The notes beneath the pieces were generated by a model. That model was not told the origin of the DNA and ran no database searches. It saw only the letters and a program-made list of their open reading frames with translations. Source: Colwellia sp. (lineage in GTDB: Bacteria; Pseudomonadota; Gammaproteobacteria; Enterobacterales; Alteromonadaceae). Taken from it: a stretch of DNA of 36,710 nucleotides. Shown one piece after another: positions 1 through 7,403 of the stretch. The stretch spans positions 1 through 36,710 of the forward strand of contig DPHE01000018.1 of NCBI GenBank assembly GCA_003521815.1, written 5' to 3'. The position numbers were made by a program, and so were the translations under genes. Numbering within the stretch: the stretch's first letter is position 1; every line of letters begins with the position of its first letter.

Positions 1-22
1 CCAGTTTTACTTGACCACTACA
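1..22. mobile_element. possible IS3-type terminal inverted repeat at window edge
   Basis: Read on the minus strand, the first 22 bases begin TGTAGTGG and end AAAACTGG. This resembles the outer end of IS3-family elements, which often start with TG and carry an AAANTGGACAC-type inner motif. If so, the element extends leftwards out of the window and this is only its tip. No transposase is visible here and no target duplication can be tested. The match is from memory of the family, so this is a weak call. Confidence 0.28.
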
Positions 23-302
23 TGGTGCGCCATTTCGGTATCCTAGTGTTTTTCACTTCCGTTCGTTAAATGTTGCCTTATGCCATAAAAAACCGTTTGA
101 TTTTAATATCGTAACGGCAAGTTAAATACGCTAAGCGGAAGAAAAGATCCTGCAACACATTTTGTGTAACAAGATCATATAGAAGGGGTAAATATCTAAA
201 ATATTAAGTAAAATATATTTTAGATATTATGAAAAAGAACGTTTATTCTGTAGTCTGTGTCGACTGCCAGTAGCGAACTGCGTGACAGTTTTGGACAGTT
301 AC
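23..302. other. non-coding left flank
   Basis: I see no credible gene, tRNA or rRNA in this stretch. Its one clear structure is the AT-rich inverted repeat at 191-228, listed separately. The stretch lies between a possible IS end and the stop codon of a small gene, and may be accessory or decayed DNA. Confidence 0.4.
191..228. repeat. AT-rich 14-bp perfect inverted repeat
   Basis: Arms 191-204 and 215-228 are perfect reverse complements around a 10-base spacer. The stem is almost purely A/T with a single G-C pair per arm and has no adjoining T-run, so it does not look like an intrinsic terminator. It lies about 75 bases beyond the stop of the small minus-strand gene. It could be a protein-binding palindrome, an mRNA 3' structure or part of a decayed repeat. 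Confidence 0.5.
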
Positions 303-503
303 CTAGTGAACCTTTGTAGGTCCATGACGATTGAGGATATCCATTATCTCCTGTTCTTCACTCTCTGGCATCATTACCTTGATCTGTAAAATTTTTTCAT
401 CGATGAAAAAATTCTCCCTTGGAACACCCTTATTTACCAGTTCATCATCCACATTTTTAAGGGCAATTTTATCTGTATATGTTGCTGTAGTAGTCTTGTA
501 CAT
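303..503 (-). CDS. small conserved-looking hypothetical protein, 66 aa
   Basis: Function not recognised. I chose the ATG at 503 because AGGAG lies nine bases upstream; the longer reading from a TTG at 527 would include that ribosome-binding site in the coding sequence. The predicted protein is 66 residues, soluble, without signal peptide or membrane segment. It reads as a compact alternating strand/helix pattern: a basic threonine-rich start, a helix (ALKNVDDELVNKG), a strand ending in LQIKVMMP, then a charged helix (EEQEIMDILNRH). This could be a small ferredoxin-like or ACT/HMA-like fold, which is inference only. No neighbour suggests a role. The clean ribosome-binding site and protein-like composition favour a real gene. 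Confidence 0.55.
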   Translation of the reverse strand: MYKTTTATYTDKIALKNVDDELVNKGVPRENFFIDEKILQIKVMMPESEEQEIMDILNRHGPTKVH

Positions 504-1025
504 TTCAGTGTTCTCCTGTTTGGTCAATATCTTCTAAAAACTAAAAGCGATCTCATGAGACGTGGAAACTGTTTCGATATCCGTCTTATACAAGATCCCC
601 GAAAGGAACTGCCTTTGATATAAACACCTACTCACACATCCTGAGTAAAAATATCGTTCTCCTTTCTTACTTATATATAGACCAGAGCACTAAATACTGC
701 CAGTTTGTTGAACATTTCCTGCCAAAATATACCAATAAGTTAATTCACTACGATGAATGCATATGTAAAGTTGTTTCATCGGCAATTTTATATAGAGCAA
801 AATTTAAACAAAAAAATGCATCTATAAAATAGATGCATAAAAACATGAAACACTAAGGGATAACATTACTATTAAGTAAGAGTCTCTTTTACCAACTAAG
901 TTCAATTTATTTCTAAGAATAACGCATAACACTTTACTTCTTGCTTAACAGACTACAAGCTTGATTTAGTTCGTGCTGTTTACTGTGATCCTTTAGACCC
1001 ATAATAACTTGCTCTATTGGTATAA
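504..1025. other. 522-bp intergenic region between uvrD and the small gene
   Basis: It holds the 5' region of the small gene and the uvrD terminator (810-843). It also holds a pair of 10-bp inverted sequences: TATACCAATA at 728-737 and its exact complement at 1015-1024, directly beyond the uvrD stop. No other coding sequence is supported. A 31-codon reading frame overlapping the uvrD stop was considered and rejected. Confidence 0.5.
810..843 (-). terminator. intrinsic terminator downstream of uvrD
   Basis: Arms 816-824 and 830-838 (ATGCATCTA and its complement) form a perfect 9-bp stem with a 5-base loop. On the minus strand the stem is followed by seven T residues (810-816). A shorter A-run on the other side may give weak activity in the opposite direction. 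It is the first such structure beyond the uvrD stop, about 190 bases away. Confidence 0.7.
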
Positions 1026-3200
1026 TCACACTGCTTGTAAATTAGCATATTCAACCACCAACCACTTACTACCAACTTCTTCAAAATTCACCTGAATTCG
1101 CGATTGTGCACCACTGCCTTCATAATTTAAAACCACCCCTTCGCCAAACTTAGCATGAGCGACTTGTTGGCCTAACTTAAAACCAGTGTTAGCAAAGGTT
1201 TCTAAGGTAAACGTATTTGAAAATTTACCAACACTCTTAGGCCTAGAAACTTGGCTTTGCATACGAATTTCTTCGACACAATTTTCAGGTAATTCTCGTA
1301 AAAAACGGCTAGCTTTATGGCATTTTTCTTGCCCATATATACGCCGACTTTCTGCATGCAATAAATACAATTTACTCATTGCCCTTGTCATACCTACATA
1401 ACACAGTCGTCTTTCTTCTTCTAAACGACCTATTTCTTCTACTGACTGCTGACTTGGAAACATGCCTTCTTCAAGACCAGCAATAAATACCAAAGGAAAT
1501 TCTAAGCCTTTCGCTGAGTGCATGGTCATTAACTGTACCGCCGCCTCAAACTCTTCTGCTTGTGATTCACCCGACTCTAATGCGGCATGAGTTAAAAAAG
1601 CAGTTAGTGGTGTTTGATCTTCCACTAATTCAGGATCACTTACAAAAGTTTGACAAGCCGTTACTAACTCATTTAAGTTTTCAATTCGCTGTTCGGCACG
1701 CTCACCTTTTTCAGCTTTATACATGGCTTTCAAACCCGAATGCTGAATAACAAAGTTGGCTTGTTGATCTAAATCTAAATCTGCTGAATCATCTTCTAAT
1801 TGATCAACTAAATTAATAAAAATCGCAATAGTTTTAGCGCTGCGGCCTTTTAATTGTTGTGTATTTAACAATTGCTGACAGGCTTGCCATAAAGTCACTT
1901 GCAAACTTCTAGCGGCATCACGCACTAACGCCACAGTTTGATTACCGATACCACGCGTTGGCGTATTAATAATACGCTCAAACGCAGCATCATCATCACG
2001 ATTATTAATTATGCGTAAATAGGCTAATGCGTCTTTAATTTCTTGTCGCTCAAAGAAACGTTGGCCACCATAAATGCGATACGGTAGCTGTCCTTGTAAT
2101 AAGGCTTCTTCCATTAAACGTGATTGTGCATTAGATCGATAGAGAATAGCCACCTCATCGAGCTTACCTCCGTCATCGCGCCATTGTTTAATACGACCGG
2201 CAATAAAACGCGCTTCGTCTATTTCATTAAAGGCGGTGTAAATTGAAATTTTTTCTCCGGCTTTATCATCCGTCCATAACTCTTTACCCAATCGGTTATT
2301 ATTATTACTTATCAACTGATTGGCTGCATTTAAAATATTAGCTGTTGAACGATAGTTTTGTTCTAATCGAATCGTTTTGGCATCATCATATTCATTGGTA
2401 AAACGTTCAATATTTTCAATACGTGCTCCACGCCAACCATAAATAGATTGATCGTCATCACCAACAATCATCACCTTAGCCTTTGCTTTGCCTAGCATAG
2501 TTAACCATGCATATTGAATCGCATTGGTATCTTGAAATTCATCCACCAAAATATGGCCAAACCGTTGTTGGTAATGCGCTAATAATTCAGGGTTATTGAG
2601 CCAAAGTTCATGAGCACGCAGTAATAGTTCGGCAAAATCAACTAAGCCCGCACGATCACAGGTCTCTTGATAGGCTTGATAAACCTTAACAAATAACTCC
2701 TCACTCGGGTCAAATTGGGCATCAATGTGTTGTGGACGCAAACCTTCATCTTTTTTACCATTGATATACCAAACAAACTGCTTGGCTGGCCATTTTTTTT
2801 CATCTAACGCTAATGACCGAATAATGCGTTTGATTAAACGTAGCTGATCATCACTATCAAGTACTTGAAAGGTTTGTGGCAACTTTGCTTCTTGAAAGTG
2901 CATGCGTAATAAACGATGCGCCAAACCATGAAAAGTACCAATCCACATGCCGTGAGTGTTACCACTGGTAACGTGTTCAACTCTGGCACGCATTTCGGCG
3001 GCAGCTTTATTGGTAAAGGTTACCGCTAAGATAGAATGAGACGCTGCTTGCTCAACTTGCATTAGCCATGCAATACGCTGCACTAATACACGTGTTTTTC
3101 CTGATCCCGCGCCCGCTAACACCAACATATTTTGTTGCGGCGCACCCACAACTTCACGTTGCTTGTCGTTTAAAGAGTCGAGTAATTCTGAAACATCCAT
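1026..3200 (-). CDS. uvrD: DNA helicase II UvrD
   Basis: Superfamily 1 3'-5' DNA helicase acting in nucleotide excision repair (removing the UvrC-incised strand), methyl-directed mismatch repair and clearing of RecA filaments. The start was moved to the ATG at 3200 because the protein then begins MDVSELLDSLNDKQRE, as E. coli UvrD does; the longer frame would add 28 unrelated residues. The product is 724 aa against 720 in E. coli. Visible motifs are Walker A AGAGSGKT (residues 29-36), motif II DEFQDT, motif III GDDDQSIYGWRG, QNYRS, and motif V-VI TMHSAKGLEF and VGMTRA. The C-terminal tail ends with the Tudor-like segment found in UvrD. It is the last gene after yigB, with its own promoter and LexA-like box. 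Confidence 0.98.
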   Translation of the reverse strand: MDVSELLDSLNDKQREVVGAPQQNMLVLAGAGSGKTRVLVQRIAWLMQVEQAASHSILAVTFTNKAAAEMRARVEHVTSGNTHGMWIGTFHGLAHRLLRMHFQEAKLPQTFQVLDSDDQLRLIKRIIRSLALDEKKWPAKQFVWYINGKKDEGLRPQHIDAQFDPSEELFVKVYQAYQETCDRAGLVDFAELLLRAHELWLNNPELLAHYQQRFGHILVDEFQDTNAIQYAWLTMLGKAKAKVMIVGDDDQSIYGWRGARIENIERFTNEYDDAKTIRLEQNYRSTANILNAANQLISNNNNRLGKELWTDDKAGEKISIYTAFNEIDEARFIAGRIKQWRDDGGKLDEVAILYRSNAQSRLMEEALLQGQLPYRIYGGQRFFERQEIKDALAYLRIINNRDDDAAFERIINTPTRGIGNQTVALVRDAARSLQVTLWQACQQLLNTQQLKGRSAKTIAIFINLVDQLEDDSADLDLDQQANFVIQHSGLKAMYKAEKGERAEQRIENLNELVTACQTFVSDPELVEDQTPLTAFLTHAALESGESQAEEFEAAVQLMTMHSAKGLEFPLVFIAGLEEGMFPSQQSVEEIGRLEEERRLCYVGMTRAMSKLYLLHAESRRIYGQEKCHKASRFLRELPENCVEEIRMQSQVSRPKSVGKFSNTFTLETFANTGFKLGQQVAHAKFGEGVVLNYEGSGAQSRIQVNFEEVGSKWLVVEYANLQAV

Positions 3201-3256
3201 CGCGGAAAACCTTATTGAACGAGATATGAAACTGAGATAATGATTAAAGCCTTGCC

Positions 3257-3284
3257 AGTATAGCACTGGTTTTATGTACAGCAA
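3257..3284 (-). promoter_or_regulatory. predicted sigma-70 promoter of uvrD
   Basis: On the minus strand: -35 TTGCTG (3279-3284), 16-bp spacer, -10 TATACT (3257-3262) preceded by an extended TGC. The -10 matches five of six consensus bases and the extended element compensates for a weak -35. Predicted transcription start is near 3250, giving a leader of about 50 bases. Confidence 0.6.
3266..3281 (-). promoter_or_regulatory. LexA (SOS) box overlapping the uvrD promoter
   Basis: The minus strand reads CTGT-ACATAAAA-CCAG. This fits the CTGT-N8-ACAG consensus with one change (CCAG for ACAG). The E. coli uvrD SOS box, as I recall it, has the same deviation. The site lies between and across the -35 and -10 elements, where repressor binding would block polymerase, so DNA-damage induction of uvrD is likely conserved. 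Confidence 0.65.
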
Positions 3285-3303
3285 GTTGAATGTTTGCTAA
3301 TTT

Positions 3304-4050
3304 TTAACTAAGTAATAATTGCTCAAGCTGGATGAGTTGATTCAGCTCTATATGAGGAAGCACTGCAATAGGCTTACCGACATCATAGCAAGATAGCCAT
3401 GCCGTCTGGCAACCCGCACGTAAAGCACCTTGAATATCTGCACGACCACAATCACCAACATGCAGTAACTGTGACGGTTTAATTTCCAATTGCTGACAGG
3501 CTAACGCAAACATATCACTTGCAGGCTTTTGCTTAAGCAAACTGCCATCAACTTGCCAGCCCGCATGATAAATGTGTTGAAAGTAGTGTGAAAGCCCTAA
3601 CGTCTTAGTATCAACATTGCCATTACTGATGGCGATTAATGGATATTTTTCACTTAAATTAGTAAGTGATTTTTTGCTTTGTTCCGGTACGGTAAAATCG
3701 CTACGTAACTGGATAAAATATTCCAATGCCACTGTTGCCTGTTGTTTAGCGATACCCTCTGCTATACCAAGTGACATAAAACCTAATTGATAACTGACCA
3801 ACCGCACTTGCACCACATCATGTGCTAAGTCTGGTTGCTTTAAAATAGCTTGCTGGCGAAAATAAGACCAAAAGTTCCCATTCAAAAGCTTATGCTGATC
3901 GGATATAAAAGGCTTTACAATAGACAGGCCAGAAAAGTAGGCTATCATGTTTTTCTCGATTGCCTGCATTACTGGTTTATTACTGTATAAGGTGTCATCT
4001 AAATCAAAACTAATCGCTTTGATTTCAGTTAATCGACGATAGAATTTCAT
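3304..4050 (-). CDS. yigB: YigB-like HAD phosphatase
   Basis: HAD-superfamily hydrolase resembling E. coli YigB, which dephosphorylates 5-amino-6-(5-phosphoribitylamino)uracil in riboflavin synthesis and has broader activity. The 248-aa protein begins MKFYRRLTEI, close to YigB. Motif I is DLDDT (nucleophile D16, acid D18), motif II the SNGN segment, motif III the lysine in LKQKPASD, and motif IV HVGDCGRADIQGA. An alpha-helical cap lies between motifs I and II. A ribosome-binding site AGGT lies just upstream of the ATG. Its place between DUF484 and uvrD is the usual one, except that xerC, which normally precedes it, is absent. The substrate is inferred from family membership. Confidence 0.85.
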   Translation of the reverse strand: MKFYRRLTEIKAISFDLDDTLYSNKPVMQAIEKNMIAYFSGLSIVKPFISDQHKLLNGNFWSYFRQQAILKQPDLAHDVVQVRLVSYQLGFMSLGIAEGIAKQQATVALEYFIQLRSDFTVPEQSKKSLTNLSEKYPLIAISNGNVDTKTLGLSHYFQHIYHAGWQVDGSLLKQKPASDMFALACQQLEIKPSQLLHVGDCGRADIQGALRAGCQTAWLSCYDVGKPIAVLPHIELNQLIQLEQLLLS

Positions 4051-4130
4051 TAGTTACCTGTAAATATTTCATTCATATTCAACGCAAACCTAAAAGTAAC
4101 CCCGTTCTTGCTGAACACCTAACTATAAAC

Positions 4131-4195
4131 TACTTCGTTCATACTGAGCGCGAGGAACGAGTAGTCGAAGTACGACAAGCTCAGGACAAACGGTG
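4131..4195. repeat. REP-like palindromic intergenic repeat
   Basis: The stretch contains ACTTCGTTCATACTGAGC and, further on, GACAAGCTCAGGACAAACGG. Together they form an imperfect hairpin sharing CTGAGC/GCTCAG. The second half is almost identical to the widespread TTCGACAAGCTCAGGACGAACGG-type dispersed repeat of Gammaproteobacteria (from memory). It occupies the only sizeable part of the 176-bp gap between DUF484 and yigB, where xerC would normally be. No second copy was seen in this window. Confidence 0.6.
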
Positions 4196-4226
4196 GTGGA
4201 CTATCCCGAACTCACTAAAAATTATA

Positions 4227-4913
4227 TTAAATAGCTAAATGTTGTTTTAATAGCTTAGCTACCAAACGTTTAAATTGGCTGAGTAGTAAAGTATCCATTC
4301 GCGGATCAAAATGATGAGCATCTTCACTGCTAATCGCCAAAAACCCGAGATCACAGTTATCATGTACTAGCTTCACTAATACCACAGAACCAGCACTTTG
4401 ATGAGAGAAGATGAGTTGCTGTTCACTTTGCTGCAAACGACCAAAGTAATAGTCACTGTTTGCTAAACGGTTTTGCATGACACCTTGACAGTCGTTCTTT
4501 GACAGACTGTCATGTGCACTATCAACAGCGCTAACTAGGTACAATTTGAAACCAGATAAAGACAATAGTTCTTTAGTTGTTTGCGTTAAACAATCAAGTA
4601 ATTCATCTGCTGATTTACAGTCTAATAATCGTAAATATAAGTCACTGTAAAGTACAAATAAGTTTTCATTATGACTCGCAACTGACATCAACTGAGTAAT
4701 TTCATCTTCCAGGTTATGAACTTGCTGTCTTAGCTGTTGTTGTTGCCTTTCAACTAAAGACACAGTACCTCGCTGATTATCCGCCAGGCGTAACCCGGTC
4801 ATCAATTCATTATTACGATTAAAGAATTCTGGATTATCCTGTAGGTAAGCACTAACCAACTCATCATTTAAGGGTAAATCATCAATACTTGTCTCTATTT
4901 GTTCATTTTTCAT
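4227..4913 (-). CDS. DUF484 family protein
   Basis: DUF484 protein of unknown molecular function. The ATG at 4913 was chosen: a purine-rich GAAGAAGA lies upstream and the family begins close to this point; a start at 4955 would add 14 unrelated residues. The protein is 228 aa. The N-terminal helical part contains YLQDNPEFFNRN and RGTVSLVERQ, hallmarks of the family, followed by a coiled coil (about residues 52-75). The C-terminal half has a GAF-like pattern ending SQFKRLVAKLLKQ. It sits 65 bp behind dapF, as in other Gammaproteobacteria where it precedes xerC. Confidence 0.88.
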   Translation of the reverse strand: MKNEQIETSIDDLPLNDELVSAYLQDNPEFFNRNNELMTGLRLADNQRGTVSLVERQQQQLRQQVHNLEDEITQLMSVASHNENLFVLYSDLYLRLLDCKSADELLDCLTQTTKELLSLSGFKLYLVSAVDSAHDSLSKNDCQGVMQNRLANSDYYFGRLQQSEQQLIFSHQSAGSVVLVKLVHDNCDLGFLAISSEDAHHFDPRMDTLLLSQFKRLVAKLLKQHLAI

Positions 4914-4978
4914 AAAATCTTCTTCACATCTGTTGTAAGTTAGACTGTAGCCCATTAATGTTTCGAAATAAGCATGTA

Positions 4979-5809
4979 TTATATAGACAACTGTCCATCA
5001 AACACATGTACCGCAGGACCAGACATTTTTACCGGGTGTCCAGGGCCTTTCCAATAAATCCTTAATTTACCACCAGGTAACTCAACGGTGACTTGTCGGT
5101 TCAATTTATTTTGCATTTGACCAATAACCACGGCGGCACACGCGCCACTTCCACACGCCAAGGTTTCAGCGGCGCCACGTTCATAGACACGTAATTTAAT
5201 TTGATTTGGCGCGACAATTTCCATAAAGCCAACGTTAGCCTGTTCAGGAAAACGTTCATGTAATGACAACTCTTTACCTAAACTGGCAACCGGTGCTTCA
5301 AGTACATTATCAACAGTTACCACACAATGAGGATTCCCCAACGAAACCGCACCACAAAGTACCGTTTCTGAATCACTGCGTAAAATATAGGTTCCCTCGG
5401 TTTTTTGTGCGATAAAAGGGATTTTAGCTGGTTCAAATTGTGGTACTGGCATGGTTACCGAAATGTTACCATCTCGCTCAATAAATAAGGTCATTTTACC
5501 TGAAGCCGTAGTGACTTTAATTTTATTCTTATTACACAAACCTTTCATACGCACAAAACGTGCAAAACAACGAGCGCCATTACCACATTGATTTACCTCG
5601 CTACCATCAGCATTAAAAATTCGATAATGAAAATCTAAATCTGGATCGTAGGGTGGCTCAACGATTAATAATTGATCAAAACCAACACCAAAGTTTCTGT
5701 CAGCCAACTTAGCAATTTGTTGATTAGATAAGTAAACATTTTGCGTTACATTATCTAATACTAAAAAATCGTTACCTAGGCCATGCATTTTAGAAAAATT
5801 TACTAACAT
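4979..5809 (-). CDS. dapF: diaminopimelate epimerase
   Basis: Converts LL- to meso-diaminopimelate, a PLP-independent two-base epimerisation feeding lysine and peptidoglycan synthesis in the cytoplasm. The 276-aa protein matches E. coli DapF closely along its length (274 aa). Catalytic cysteines are C75 in NQCGNGARC and a second near residue 219 in ACGSGACAA. The ATG overlaps the stop of lptM by one base (TAATG), so translation is probably coupled. First large gene of the lptM-dapF-DUF484-yigB run. Confidence 0.97.
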   Translation of the reverse strand: MLVNFSKMHGLGNDFLVLDNVTQNVYLSNQQIAKLADRNFGVGFDQLLIVEPPYDPDLDFHYRIFNADGSEVNQCGNGARCFARFVRMKGLCNKNKIKVTTASGKMTLFIERDGNISVTMPVPQFEPAKIPFIAQKTEGTYILRSDSETVLCGAVSLGNPHCVVTVDNVLEAPVASLGKELSLHERFPEQANVGFMEIVAPNQIKLRVYERGAAETLACGSGACAAVVIGQMQNKLNRQVTVELPGGKLRIYWKGPGHPVKMSGPAVHVFDGQLSI

Positions 5810-5985
5810 TATTTCGACTTCTTTGTGGTGTCTGTATCTTTTTGTTGCGGCTCTTTTACCATAATAGGTTGCTCTGATTCTGGCTCAACCACTTGATATA
5901 AATCACCTTTAGAGCCACAGGCAAAGAGGAAAGTGCTCATTAAAAAGCAGGTAAACAAAAAAGAAAAATATTTAATTGAATGCAT
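5809..5985 (-). CDS. lptM: LptM/YifL-like small lipoprotein
   Basis: A 58-aa lipoprotein. A hydrophobic signal sequence (MHSIKYFSFLFTCFLMSTF) leads to a lipobox LFAC, giving a mature lipidated cysteine followed by GSKGDLYQ. The C-G-x-K-G-x-LY pattern is the family signature. In E. coli LptM (YifL) is an outer-membrane lipoprotein that associates with LptDE and helps LptD mature. After the signature the tail is short, acidic then lysine-rich. The stop overlaps the dapF start by one base, the usual arrangement, and cyaY is divergent. The ribosome-binding site is weak. Confidence 0.85.
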   Translation of the reverse strand: MHSIKYFSFLFTCFLMSTFLFACGSKGDLYQVVEPESEQPIMVKEPQQKDTDTTKKSK

Positions 5986-6110
5986 GATTATCAGTTTTTG
6001 CCATGAAAGTTGTCTAAATCAAGCTTTGTACTTAACTTAGTTGTTATATTTATCTCAGTTGATTGGTATTATACTCACATGCTGATCCCCCAAACAACTA
6101 AAGAAAGCCA

Positions 6111-6431
6111 ATGAACGATAGCCAATACAATTTAATCGCTGAAGATCTATTACTTGCCATTGAAGAAGCAATTGAAGAATGTGGTGTTGATATAGATTAT
6201 GAAGGCGTTGGAGGCTTATTAACACTAACGTGTAAAAACAACACTAAAATCATCATAAATAAGCAAGCGCCTCTGCATGAAATTTGGGTAGCTACTAAAT
6301 TTAATGGGCATCACTTTTCATTTTCAGATGATATTTGGACAGATAAACGTGGCGGTGGTGAATTTTGGCAGTTTTTATCTGCCGCAGTGAGTAAACAGGC
6401 CGAGGCTGAAATAACCCTAACAGCACAATAG
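6111..6431 (+). CDS. cyaY: frataxin-like iron-binding protein CyaY
   Basis: Bacterial frataxin homologue that binds iron and modulates Fe-S cluster assembly by IscS/IscU. The 106-aa protein starts MNDSQYN and carries an acidic first helix (EEAIEECGVDID), the metal-binding surface, then the beta sheet with IIINKQAPLHEIW and a GGEFW motif, all typical. It is divergent from lptM-dapF, the conserved arrangement. hemC follows 24 bp downstream, so cyaY may be the first gene of a cyaY-hemCD transcript. Upstream, TATTAT/TATACT at 6067-6075 could be a -10 but no good -35 is seen; that stretch also contains an ATTGGTATTA motif shared with palindromes elsewhere in the window. Confidence 0.95.
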   Translation: MNDSQYNLIAEDLLLAIEEAIEECGVDIDYEGVGGLLTLTCKNNTKIIINKQAPLHEIWVATKFNGHHFSFSDDIWTDKRGGGEFWQFLSAAVSKQAEAEITLTAQ

Positions 6432-6455
6432 CATAAACTTTTGAGAATAAGACCT

Positions 6456-7403
6456 ATGACTACAGTACGAATAGCAACACGTGAAAGCGCCCTCGCATTA
6501 TGGCAAGCAGAATACGTAAAAGCACAATTAGAACACTTTCATCAAGACATTAATGTTGTACTTGTGCCCATGACTACCAAAGGCGATATCTGGTTAGATA
6601 CTCCATTGGCAAAAATAGGCGGCAAAGGTCTTTTTGTGAAAGAACTTGAAGTTGCCATGCTCGAGGATCGAGCTGACATTGCGGTTCATTCAATGAAAGA
6701 TTTACCCGTAGACTTCCCTCCCGGTTTGGATTTAGAGGTGATTTGTCCTCGCGAAGATCCCCGCGATGCTTTTGTTTCAAATACTTATGCTAGCCTTAGC
6801 GAGTTACCTCACGGTGCTATTGTGGGTACCTCAAGCTTACGTCGCCAATGTCAATTAAAAGCTAAACGACCTGATCTTGATATTCAAGACCTACGCGGCA
6901 ACGTAAATACCCGCTTAAGAAAATTAGATGAAGGGCAATATGACGCTATTATTTTAGCTGCTGCTGGTTTAATTCGTTTAAAAATGAGCAAACGTATCGC
7001 TCAATATATTGAACCTGAAGAAATGCTACCGGCTAATGGTCAAGGCGCTGTTGGTATTGAATGTCGTATTAATGATGACTCTATTAAAGCGTTATTAGCG
7101 CCCCTTGAATGTAGCACCACTCGTATTCGTGTCTTAACAGAACGAGCTATGAACAAAGCCTTAGAAGGCGGCTGTCAGGTGCCAATTGCCAGTTATGGTG
7201 TTGTTTCAGCCGATGGTAAAGACGTTCACTTACGTGGCTTAGTTGGCGCGGTAGATGGAAGTGAAATAATTAAAAGTGAGATTACAGGCCCTATTGAGCA
7301 AGGTGAGGCCTTAGGTAACACTCTAGCACAAGAATTACTTAGCCGTGGTGCTGATAAAATTTTACAACAGGTTTATGCCACAGCCAATGATGACAAATCA
7401 TAG
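6456..7403 (+). CDS. hemC: porphobilinogen deaminase (hydroxymethylbilane synthase)
   Basis: Polymerises four porphobilinogens into hydroxymethylbilane. The start is the ATG at 6456 (MTTVRIATRESALALWQ), which fits the family; an upstream TTG in frame would add five residues. The product is 315 aa. Visible features are the RIATRESALALWQ opening strand, catalytic aspartate near residue 82 in VHSMKDLPV, the substrate-binding TSSLRRQCQ and LRGNVNTRL segments, and the dipyrromethane-cofactor cysteine near residue 240 in EGGCQVPI. The 3' end overlaps hemD by 17 bases. Together with hemB in this window it gives consecutive steps of the haem pathway. Confidence 0.97.
   Translation: MTTVRIATRESALALWQAEYVKAQLEHFHQDINVVLVPMTTKGDIWLDTPLAKIGGKGLFVKELEVAMLEDRADIAVHSMKDLPVDFPPGLDLEVICPREDPRDAFVSNTYASLSELPHGAIVGTSSLRRQCQLKAKRPDLDIQDLRGNVNTRLRKLDEGQYDAIILAAAGLIRLKMSKRIAQYIEPEEMLPANGQGAVGIECRINDDSIKALLAPLECSTTRIRVLTERAMNKALEGGCQVPIASYGVVSADGKDVHLRGLVGAVDGSEIIKSEITGPIEQGEALGNTLAQELLSRGADKILQQVYATANDDKS

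Noticed and set aside
934..1029. 31-codon minus-strand frame from a GTG overlapping the uvrD stop
   Set aside because: It starts in the ATTGGTATA repeat arm, has no ribosome-binding site of its own and matches no family I know. The close overlap with uvrD is suggestive but not enough.
3201..3284. 28-residue N-terminal extension of UvrD
   Set aside because: It would be read through the promoter and LexA box, and UvrD homologues start at MDVS.
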